Positions 1 to 11,300 of a stretch of 64,000 nt of DNA are shown one piece after another (within the stretch, counting starts at the first letter, position 1; each line of letters opens with the position of its first letter). The DNA comes from Congeria kusceri. Its lineage: Eukaryota > Mollusca > Bivalvia > Myida > Dreissenidae. The DNA lies in assembly GCA_027627225.1 (NCBI GenBank), contig CM051028.1, forward strand, positions 27,828,912-27,892,911. The letters are read 5' to 3'. The position numbers and the translations under genes are program-made. The notes below the pieces were generated by a model. The model was not told the origin of the DNA, searched no databases, and saw only the letters and a program-made list of their open reading frames with translations.

Positions 1-1251
1 GTCCACTCAATCAAATGAAGCATGTATACTACCAATATACTCGTATATGTCATATGTATGATTTGATACATGATTTTCACTCTTTTCAATCTAATCCGTT
101 AATTTACATGAAGTTCACTTTATTCGTGGCCTCCGAAATGTGTTTTAGTGACTGTATATATTTGAAAGGTTTCAGGTGTGTATATTTCGAAGTTAATGTG
201 TTTACGAGGTCCTTCCGCGCCGACTCAGCATTGTGTGTCGACACGGCGTTTGTCCCATTGCCATACCTAAAGTATTACTTTCGTCTGGCGTGTAGCAATT
301 ATGCTATAAATATCTTTAGAACGACGCATATTTTGTCCACTGACATTTAACTTAATTTGCGGAATAATTTAGAGCTTAGATAATGAGAATATGTTCTGTC
401 TTTAGAAAATTATACATTTTAACCATGATTGGCGGACTAATAGATTTTCATTTGCAACATAATGACTTGGGCATCAAGTCCTATGGAATCGTTTAATTAA
501 TACAATCAAACGGCTGCAGCGACACAATAGTGATGACTGTACAAAACGAGTACACAATGTGTTCCTGAATAAAACACAAATTAGTATATATGTCATGTGT
601 AGCGTTTAATGATTTAATTTACTTAATTGAAACGAATACACGCCAATTCGGATAAAGCTTTACATGACATTAAACATATACTGAAACTCTTGCTGCTTTT
701 GCAGTTCAGAAACTCCTTTTAACGACTGACACGTTAAAGCAAGTGACCAGTTGCCTGCACAAAAGACAATACTAGTATACAACACGAAAGACACAAAACA
801 AACGCAAAACACAAACCAAAACGGATCTCAACACTAAACATACTTAACGAAAGTAATATTAATACACATGTACCATCGTTTTCTATGAGGTCATTTGCAG
901 TAACCATATAAAAATGACCATCGATTACTAGAGTTAACAATTTATAATTCATAACTTATTTCTGCTCAATTCAAATGGCACAAATGTTCAACACATTTGC
1001 TATCATCAGTGTTTTGTTCTAGAAATAGTATCAACATATTTTTTTCAAAATTCAAATGGGAATACTTTCAGATATTAAACGCTGGTTTCAGTTTCACAAA
1101 GCTTGCCATTACAAACATATATTGAAATTATAATACTATTCTATGTAATAAAACGTCATTCCATAATAACTATTTACAATTACATGATTAACTGTTATTT
1201 GGATGCATCTCTTGCTCGAAGAGAGATTCTGCAATACGCGGCATAAGAGCC
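1..1251. other. Non-coding flank, no gene recognised
   Basis: AT-rich sequence. The open frames here are short, lack recognisable motifs and show no splice-bounded coding blocks resembling the channel family. Nothing is supported except that it lies upstream of channel exon 1a. Confidence 0.5.
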
Positions 1252-1430
1252 ATGTACGCAAACTACACGCTGGAAAAAGAATCCAGGAACAGGTCCAAAG
1301 GATATGCTATGATGAAATATGGATTGTCAAAAATGCTGCGTGGTGTAAAATGTCTGTTTGAAGAGTTTGCTTACAACACGTCTTGTAATGGATGTAAATT
1401 TATGGTAGACTCAAAACCTTTCTATAGGAG
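1252..1430 (+). CDS. Candidate alternative first exon (1a) of DEG/ENaC gene A
   Basis: Open reading frame from ATG 1252 to the donor AG|gtaagc at 1430/1431, ending in phase 2. The last 22 residues (F-A-Y-N-T-S-C-N-G-C-K-F ... F-Y-R-R) align with the N-terminal cytosolic segment of the channel exons 1b (E-N-T-T-F-H-G-x-K-Y ... R-R). That segment carries the HG gating motif of DEG/ENaC channels. Here the His is replaced by Asn (N-G). The phase-2 end fits exon 2 at 8368, the same acceptor used by exon 1b, so it could be an alternative first exon. The upstream part (M-Y-A-N-Y-T-L-E-K) recurs in a decayed copy at 28764. Alternatively it is the only survivor of a separate channel gene. Homology is inferred from motif and splice phase; transcription is unproven. 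Confidence 0.6.
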
Positions 1431-2550
1431 GTAAGCATTATTATGGCGCATATAGCACTGAACAACTTATTCAAATTAAGAATTAAGAGCGGACGGATTT
1501 AATAACGCTAAATATTAATGTGTATATTCGAGCATAATGGCAAATTTGCTTTTATATGTACTAACATACTACTATATATACTACTAAATATCGACGACCT
1601 GATAGAACTTACAAACTACTTACTATCCCACTTAATTCCATTCTTGAAATGCATATCTCTCTGTTCAGCCACTGCTTTATTATATACAATACAACATAAG
1701 GCACCCAAGTGATAATTAGAGTTTTGTTATTGAATGTATTGTTTTCTGTCGGCAAGATTCAATGGAAATTGTTAATAAAGCAATAAACAAAACAAAAGTT
1801 AAAAAGAACGCAGTATTTTCGATATTTTTGTGCGACTGAAGAAATGATGAAATGTTATTTTATGGTATTCATCTTGTATTCATCCAGCTGGTTTAATGAG
1901 AAGCATGATTTGAACCACCATCCTTTTAACAAGTGTTCTTTTAAAGTAACATACAAGGTGTTTCATGATAAGTAAATGCATTCAATGTTTAATTTAGTTT
2001 TGACATAATACATGTACATAAAATCATTGGAATGAAAACGTAATTTAATTTTCCGTCAAATATATGTTAATTTAAGAATTTGAGTTTCAAATAATGTTTA
2101 CATTTTCGACCAGACGAAACCAAAGGATGCTCCTTGTGTTTTATTTAGAATATCGTGCATCCTGTCAAATGTTTACTAGTAATATTTGTATATAATCCGT
2201 GTCTCCACAACTCCAATATGTAAATACAGCTTATGTTTATAAACAGTTTTACTTGAAGGATCAGTTTTATTGTATTAAAAAATATCTATTAACAGGACCT
2301 GTTGACAGATTCCAAAACTATAAGAATTGTGTATATGTAAAGGAACGAAATAACACTAGCGACACATAAATATCCTGTCAATACCGTTTCGTTTATGAGT
2401 TACCATCAGTTTAAATTGATATTATTATAAAGCCTTTGTAACGCTTAACGATTGGATAATTCGGAGTGTTTCTGTTGTTTCCGTTGAAATTGTTGACAGC
2501 ACGTGGATCAATTACATAAAGTGGAAAATGCAGTGTCAGGTATAAAAATC
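1431..2550. other. Putative intron, nothing recognised
   Basis: AT-rich, no coding block or clear repeat seen. If exon 1a splices to exon 2, this is the start of a roughly 7-kb intron. Confidence 0.4.
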
Positions 2551-2620
2551 TGAATGGCCGAGTGGTTAAGACTTAGCCTTTTGATCCGGAGGTCGGAAGT
2601 TCAAACCCGGGTTGCGGCTT
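2551..2620 (+). repeat. tRNA-derived SINE head (Pol III boxes)
   Basis: The segment reads like a tRNA: an A-box-like 'tggccgagtggttaag' near 2554-2569 and a B-box-like 'gttcaaaccc' near 2599-2608, followed by a T run at 2619-2623. The D arm and T arm are recognisable, but the acceptor stem does not pair well, so a tRNA-derived SINE is more likely than a working tRNA gene. The extent of the body downstream is unclear. Confidence 0.5.
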
Positions 2621-3687
2621 TTTGGTTCCGATGCTTAAATCAGTCTAGATGTGTAATTGCATACTTCAAAGATACAAAAATCTGTGGACAAGTCTCTTAA
2701 ATAACAAACCGAGTGTTTCCCGAATTAGTAAATGTACCACATACATACACCAGGAAACATGAATACAAATAATTGTTCATTCTGGGTTTGGTCATTTTAA
2801 CCTTTTGATTGACTCTAATCAATATATCAATTACTCTTTGAACTATTGGACAAATATTGAAATATAACCTCTTTTTAAATGGCAACTAAGGAAACATCAT
2901 AGCAACAAGCTTATAAGCCACTAACGAAAACAATTAAGCACACAAAACGCGGTATTCAGGTTTTTAAACCAGTACCGTGAATGAATTCTTTTACTCTAAT
3001 TAGCTCGATGACATGTTTATACGTTTGTTAGGTTACCGATATTGAATCAATAGGTTCATCGCGGAAACAAGAACGAACTGATTCTGTAACTGATATAATC
3101 AGAGTGGGTAATTTGCGATGTTTCCGCATCAAAAAGTCAATGAACGGTTTTTTCATCATTTAAGACTGTAGAGTCGTGTGTGATAACCATTGAACGTTCA
3201 TTGTACAAAAGTGATATTTACAATACATAATTATACAGGGTTCGTATAAGCTATAAACGTTCATTACGAAAGAAGGGATACACGAAAAGGGATTGCATTA
3301 AAAAATACTTGTGGGATATATTCTGAGCTGCTTCATCCAAGAAGTCTTTAAAATGTTCAGCAAAGTCAAAGCCTCAGTCAAAGAGTGGTGTGAAAACACG
3401 ACTTTCCATGGTTTAAAACATATTTACCGTTAAACGGAATTTCTCAGACGGTGAGCTTTGCATTCTTTAAAAAAAAGACGTTTTGTTTGTTTTGTTTTTA
3501 TATATAAGGCTCAACAAATAGTCACGTACATTGTTAAATAGTGCAATTTATACATATTACTTTATATATTTTTTGTTAAGCGTTCCGGAAAAATATATTT
3601 CTTTATGCATACCCGGTAATCCTCTACCTCTTGTCATTACAATTAATGTTATATTACATTTCGCCCATCTTTGGAAACATCAGGGGA

Positions 3688-6236
3688 GATCGTAAAGTGA
3701 ACTCTGGCTACCTTTAAGTGAGGCAAAAAAAAAGATGGTGCTCAAAATGGCCGGTTTTGAAACAAATGTTGGATGTTTTTCTATGGTTCGTACAGGTTTT
3801 TTCCGCTTTTCATCCCAAGAATATGCTCTTGTTGGGGCCCAATAATCCATGTAATCACGTGTTTTATTTCAAGACTAAATTTTCTTATAAAAAAAGTTAT
3901 TGAAGGTACAGTGTTTGCAGGTGTGTTGTTGACTTGTAGATCTCACAACATTTTTTCGCAGTTTAATAGTTTGAAGAAAATTTCATACCATTTTATGACT
4001 GTCGATATGCAGTTTAGCCTTACTCTTACACAATAGCCAAGTTTGACACTTCTACAACAAGTATTCATACTTTCAGGCTGCAAAACGTAATTTAAGCTCA
4101 AAAATATTGCCGGTGACGACTTTAAGTACAATATAACAATTGGTAATAAAGCATTACCTTACCAAGTACAATGTATATACACTATACAATCGCTTTTAGT
4201 ATTGGTTAATGATGTTAAAACCTCATATTTTTTGGTGTGGGTAAACCGGCCATATAATACGATGTAGATAAAACCAATTAATTAATTGACTCGTATGCGT
4301 CGGCGTCGGCGTAATGCAACAACTCCATATCTCTGTATCTACTATATATATACATATATTCAATTGAAACTTCGCACATGCCTTCAGAGTCAGAATATAA
4401 GGTCACTGGCCAAGACCCATAACTGTGACAAGCATTTTAGCAGAATTATGCCCCTTTTTGTAATTAGAAATTCAGGTTTAAGTTTGCGTGCAACAACTCC
4501 ATATCTCTATAACTACTACAGATATTCCATGGAAACTTTAAATATGTCTTCAGGATCATTATATAAGGTCATTGACCAAGGCCCATAAATTTGACCTGCA
4601 ATTTAGCAGAATTGTGCCTCTTATTGTACTTAATAATTCAGGTTAAAGTTTGCGTGCAACAACTCCATATCTCTCTAACAACTACAGATATTCAATTGAA
4701 ACTTCTCACATGTCTTGAGGGTCATTATATAAGGTCACTGACCAAGGCCCATAACTCTGACCTGCAATTTAGCAGAATTATGCCCCTTTTTGTACTTAAA
4801 AATATCAGGTTAAAGTTTGCGTGCAACAACTTAATATCTATTTATCTACTACAGATATTCAATGAAAACTTAACACATGTCTTCAAGGTCATTATATAAG
4901 GTCACTGGCCAAGGCACATAACTGTGACCAGCATTTTAGCAGAATTATGCCCCTTTTTGTAGTGATAAAGCCAATAACTCGACAAAGCGGTTGAATAGTC
5001 GAGAGCGCTGTCCTGAGACAGCTCTTGTCTTACATACACGAAAATAGGGCATGCGCTAAAAAACAAATTACAAGACTATCGCAACTGAAAACTGACGACT
5101 TTGAAATAACCTGATTTAATTTAACAATGCATTCATATTTCACCATGTATTAAAACAATATAAAACATATAAATGGATGATACCACAAACACACATTATA
5201 AAACTTCTTCAATACTGAATAGTAAATATTGAACATATTTATTAGTTACACAAACTGATGCTAAGATACATTCCAAACACAAGCAGCACATTGTTAGTTC
5301 CACTTTAAGTAATAATGTTAGACTGCAACAACTAGTGAACAGTTGCCATGGTCAACCGTGAATGGACAGAAAGTGGTCATCTGATCATTGCTATTGGAGA
5401 GTCGTTCGCTGAAAACGTGAATTAACATTAAAATTTAATAATTTATATGCAAATCATTCAAGTGGATTAATCAATATTAAATTGCCTCATACGCAACATC
5501 ACACAATAATTAAAACAGTTGCACAACGATAATGTGAATAATTTTGATAATTCATTAAATTATTATATTAGTTATATCATAGTTTTGCTCATATTAATTC
5601 CATTAAATTAGGTAATTATTAAATGCTCAAACGTTAAAGTGTAATTTTGGTAACAACGTATGTACAAAACGATTGTAATATTTAATGTTGATAATGCATA
5701 TACATGGATTAATGGACGAACTGATTGTGCTGCATATCTGCAAATCAAATTCTTTGCTTTGCAAACGTTAATGTCTGATTACCAGTTGTTATCTTGTACT
5801 TAAAGTCGTCATCAGAAACAGTTTTTGGCTTAAAGTACGTTTTAGCAGCCTGAAAGTATTAATAGTTGTTCTAGAAGTGTCAAACTTGGCTATTGTGTAA
5901 GAGTAAGGTTAAACTGTGTATTGATAGTCATAAAATGGTATGAAATTGTCATCTAGCTGTTAAAAATGCGAAGAAATGTTGTGAGATCAACAAGTCATCA
6001 ACACGCCTGCACACAATGTACCTATAATAACTTTTTTATATGAACAGTTATAGTCCTGAAATAAAACACGTCCTTACATGGAAAATTGAGCCACAAAATG
6101 AGCATATTCTTGGGATGAAAAGCGGAAAAAGCTGTACGAACCATAGAAAAACATCCAGAATTTGATCAAAACCGGCCATTTTGAGCACCAGCTGTTTTTG
6201 ACCCACTTAAAGGTAGCCAGAGTTCACTTTACGATC
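3688..6236. mobile_element. Fold-back (long inverted repeat) element
   Basis: Left arm about 3688-4132 and right arm about 5793-6236 are inverted copies of each other. The outer ends read gatcgtaaagtgaactctgg and its complement ending at 6236, and similarity runs the length of both arms (the block at 3720-3830 matches 6085-6200 inverted). Between the arms lie a minisatellite (4303-4965) and about 830 bp of AT-rich sequence. No transposase is seen. A clear target duplication was not found. It sits in intron 1 of pseudogene A. Confidence 0.75.
4303..4965 (+). repeat. Tandem repeat, ~167-bp unit, 4 copies
   Basis: The marker 'gcgtgcaacaac' recurs at 4486, 4652 and 4819, with a first degenerate copy near 4308, giving a period of 166-167 bp. 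Each unit contains 'gtcactgaccaaggcccata' and 'tagcagaattatgcccct' variants. I recognise this as a repeat type common in bivalve genomes. It is nested inside the fold-back element. Confidence 0.8.
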
Positions 6237-8367
6237 ACCCACTGGACACATGTATCAATTTGCCTACAGTTTGTTACATGTTTTATTGCTAATAATGTTG
6301 GTTTTTTTTGTCTGTGCGTATTATTGCTAGCATAACTGCATATTTCGAAATACATTAGATTAACTTATTAGTTATATTATTCAGATCTTGTTGCTTTTTT
6401 ATACCCATATGTAATGATTACATAGCGACTACATTTAATGATTCATCATACGGTCAAAACTCGTATAATTGTATTCGACGTCTTTGTGAATACACAGGGG
6501 TCGTATTCCAGAATCATCTTATTTGTATCCTAAACTTCATCCTGCATTTCATTTAGCTTTTAGTCGACGTCTACTGTACATTGTGCTTAGGATAAAATTG
6601 AAGTAGTTATCACCATAATTATAAACAATTGTTTGTAAAAGGATTCACTATTGTATCGGTAGCTTTAAACGTAAAACAAAGAGATTTTTTTAAAGAGCGA
6701 ATTTGTTAAATAAATGCATTTTTTCTGGAAGACATATGAGCCGTGAAAACCGGACTTGATGTATGTGTGTAAATCCTTTTAAGCATCGGTGCACGTCGTT
6801 GTCTGCCTTTGAATTAAAACACAAGTGTGTTAAAATTGTTCTTGTTTTCTTTTGTTCATTCATTCCCGACTGCATGGTCAACATATATATTTGATTTTAC
6901 AAAATTTTATTAAATGTCAAAATATTTTAATCTTAATTACTCGTTTTATACAAGGGTATACATATTGGTTAAACCTTAGCAGCCATTAACAAGTTAATTC
7001 TAAAAAATGAAACATAAAATTCAGAGCGATGAGATGGTGACTTGCATTGATTGAATTAAATAATAGTCATCATCATTAACTCAGTACTGGGAAGGGTTCA
7101 TTCGACATAAATTGATAATACTGAAAACCATTTAATGTAATTAATAGTATCATACTATATTATCTGCTTTACCAGGAGGTTTAAGTTGTTGATTCTTATA
7201 TAATGAGTCACAGAATTAACAACTATCAAGTTTTCATGGAATTCGATGATTTTATTAGAATAATTGTGATTTTATGTTAATAGTTCTGGTGTTGAATTAC
7301 ATTTTTGTCGAAATAGCCAGGTCATTAGGTACGCATTAATTTTGACCGATTTATTATTAACTACATGTAGTTACGCACGGATATGTTCGTATTTAAGGCG
7401 CATTTACTCACACGAAATCCGGTTCTAGATAGTATGTGGGATCACGCTACCTTTACCAGTTGTTATGTATTTAGACAACTGCTCTTAATTATTTTAATTG
7501 TAATACAAAGATCACATTTTAAGGAGTTTTAATTTTATATTATAAAGAAATACTTCCTTCTGTCTGATGTGCCAACGAACCAACAAATCCGTCTCAAAAG
7601 TAAGTGGACTATATAGTGTTTCAAGTAACCTTTTCACGTATTTTTACGTAAAGTTGTTTTTAAATTAGCATTAGTCATTAATAATGAAAACACTGACTAA
7701 CTTGTACAAAAACTCCAGTACAAAATAACAAAATTCAAAGCCAGACAAAAAGTACAACGTGTTTAGGATTCGATCTGGGTTAAAATTCGCGGACGCTATC
7801 GACAATGACAAAGACGGACAAAATGATTAAGATTGTAGCAAGTAACTACGCTTTATCGCGTTATGTATTTTAATAAAATTATCCGTTAAAACCCATGTGT
7901 TATTTAAAGCCTGTTGATGATATCCATGTTCGCTGTGTAATCCATTCTTTCCTGAATGTATGACAATAATTAAAATTGTCAATTTAATAACAGATCACCG
8001 TGACGATAAATGGATTTTTATTGATTTTTAAACATAGATTATCTAAGCTTTTATTAATTCAAATTATGTTTGTAATGAGTGTTAACTGCTAAATGTTGTC
8101 TTTCTATTCTGGCTATCTTCGATTTTCGACAACAAATACCGATTAAACATATACTTCCCAATAATGATGTGTCAAATATTAGATACATAATCGACATTTC
8201 CGGAGAAAAATCATCATGGTATTCGAAACATCTTCCACAACTAAAGCTTTCATACAGTGTAGTGCAGACCAGACTAAAATGACATAATATATACAAGTAC
8301 TTATTACTCTCAAAAATTATATTCTACGTGTGCCAGATTTGCTATGGAAACGTGTTTTTATTTTCAG
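6237..8367. other. Intron 1 remainder of A, nothing recognised
   Basis: AT-rich intronic sequence. A short 'ggggtcgtattccagaatc' block at about 6498 resembles one end of a MITE but I could not find its partner. No coding block is seen. Confidence 0.4.
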
Positions 8368-11300
8368 ACTGATGTGGCTCCTGTTTGTCCTGGGGTGTCT
8401 CACGGCGGTCGTCCTGCAAATCATCGACCGCGTCAACTACTACAACTCCATGCCTATCAACGTGAACGTCAAGATCAACTACAACCAGTCGCTGGAATTC
8501 CCCGCAGTAACCATCTGCAACCAAAACGCATTCAGGTAAATTCAATGTTTTAAAACTGGTTTCCACAAGCACATTATGCGTTTGCAAGTTATTATAGTAT
8601 CTTCTATCACCTCAGGAGACGTTCAACATACTTTATGCTGTTTACGTGGAAATGTTTGACTCATTCTTGAACAAAGTAATTTGCCTATCGTATTTTTGTA
8701 CCTTATTTCACAAAATTATTAAGAAATTAATAACATAAGGAATTTAATGTAGAGCGACAGAGGCTGCAGCAAAAGGGAAATACCGACTCATCGAAAAGAT
8801 GTATTCGCATTCGGATCCGTTGACGTTGGAGGATCTTCGACGTCACAACGCGTCTGACGTCAGTTTGGGGGAATTGTTCACGGAGCTGGCGCATAGAAAA
8901 GAGGACATGGTTGTCTAGTTAGTACTGATAAAGCATTGATGAGATTCCATTATACGTCCATCCATCTTCATATGTAAAAATAATCATATTATTTGACATT
9001 TAAGTTATTTTTAAAATCAGCAATGCATGATTTTTTTAATTACCTTCGAATCATTTTAATGGATTTTTAATGTTCAACCAGTGATTCCACAACTGTATGA
9101 TGCAGGATAAACTTGTTTGTTTGTTTTTTAATTTTCCAATATACGTAACTTACAAATTACGAATTCTATAGAGGTCAGGATTTTTTTTCAAATAGTTGTG
9201 CGTGGAAGGGCATATCTTGCGGGGCAGAAGACTTTAAGGTGGTTCTCACAGATCATGGTGTCTGCCTTATGTTTGAACGGAATCGTTTTGACATGTTTGT
9301 AACTTCAGCAGGTAACCTACAGATTCGTGCTACTTTAAAAGTTGTAGAAAAAACGTCCCTAGCTGCGATAGTGCACCCTGATTTCAATAATTGGTACACA
9401 AATACTGTGTCTGCTTAAACAATACAATTTTCCTTAATACTTTCTGTTTTCTGGGATTTTATTAATCGGTCTAACACTAAGCACTGTTTTGTCCTATTAT
9501 ATATTAAATCATGTTTGCTACACTGTTCGTATTTTGTTTGAATAAGAATTTACGTGAAAACACAGTATGCACATTTACAAAAACTGCGGTATGTTTGTGA
9601 AGGGGTGGAATCGGGTCTCACATTGACATTGAACGTGGAACAGTACGAGTATATGGCGGGGCCGCACGACGCCGCCGGGGTGAAGATCCTTCTGCACGAA
9701 CCCCGTGCACTGCCTTTCGTGCACGGTCTAGGACAGGCCATACCCACCGGCACGCATGCCTTTCTAGGAGTCAAATTTATGACTGTAAGTTTGATTGAAC
9801 AATCATGTTATTATATGAAAAAATATTAATTATATTTTAGCTATTATATATTGAAACCAAACAATTTATTTTACCCAATATTTTGTACACCATTAAAATT
9901 CCATTAAAAAGTTGTCCATTAACAGATCGACAACCTTCCTGAGCCTCATGGCGACTGTCACCGGAAGGAACTGCGACACACGGACTACTACACTACCGAG
10001 GAGTGCTACTTGGACTGCCTTGTGAAACTGGCAGAGGAGATGTGCGGATGTAGTGACGTGTACATGCGCCATGTTAATGGTACATTTCGGTGGTTGATAT
10101 TATTTGGTCTTGGCTACAAGTTCCAATTCATAGCAGAATATGCCGTAGATTCTTTTATGTTTATTATCTTCAATGTGTGTAGTATTCATGTGCTAATCAC
10201 ACTTCGCTTTAACACAACATCAAGAAACGTCATATTTCTCGTTAGAATTAAAGTTTGTGAAGTCCAATACTTTGCATTTGCATCCAATGATGCAAGTTGT
10301 TCTTTCAATTATTCTTTCAGGATCACCCCCAGTGTGCACTATTGGAGGTTATTATTCTTGTATGAAGGACCTTAAAGGTAAAATCTAGCCTAAAATTTAG
10401 TGAAAGTTTACTCCATCATTTCTGATGATATCACACTTTATTTGATAAATGACACTGTGATATGACCAGCACCAATCGACTTTTTTAATAATTAAACCTA
10501 CACGTAACCTTAAAAATGGTAATACTCGCTGTTCGAAAAAAACGGATAAAAATAATTGTTAGATATTCAACTTTATTAAAATGTGTATTTTACTTGCCTT
10601 TTTCTTCTTTCTTTTGCCGAAAATAATATTTTATATACTTCAAACATAACGTTTCCTAAGTACCGTCATGTGAGATAATAAAAAATGTTAGTTCAGTAAA
10701 GTTACAGTGTAGTTTTTTGTGAAATTGGAAAACAATTCTTTGTATTTGATACAGTTGTTTGTCTATCATAGGAATTGAAATCTATTCGAAAATGCGAATT
10801 TACTTAGCTTTAAACTATTTATTGTTAATAAATATGTCAATTTATGTCAGTCAAATTCCTGTGGTTAAATTGTCTTTGAGCATAATTACTAGAATCCTTT
10901 GGTCGATATGAATTGAGAATGTCCGTGTCAGTTGTTTATCACATACGTTTCAGAGCAATTTACTGTATCCCTCCGCAAAGCTTGTGGTTGTCCAGTGCCG
11001 TGCCATTATGCAATATTCGATCCATATTCGACAAAATTCTCACTTCGAACGAGACAAAGAATCTCCTAAAGAAGTTAGAAAATGCGTCGGAAACGTCGGC
11101 GAAGATGGACAATGATAAGTTCGATAACTTTCGAAAAAAGTCACGAGCTTTCATACGAAGACTCGGAGCAGTAAAACTCGCAATTGAAGAAATTGGAGCA
11201 TTTTTTAATCGAGCAAGAAGGTATTATTGATGAAATATTTAATGAAATGGAAAGCTCATATTATGTCAAAGAAAGAATGTATAGATACCAAGAATATGCA

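Noticed and set aside
2551..2620. Functional tRNA gene
   Set aside because: A and B boxes are present but the acceptor stem does not pair; a SINE head is more likely.
10010..10375. 121-codon open frame
   Set aside because: It is read-through of exon 6 of pseudogene A into the following intron; exon 7 is used in another frame after splicing.
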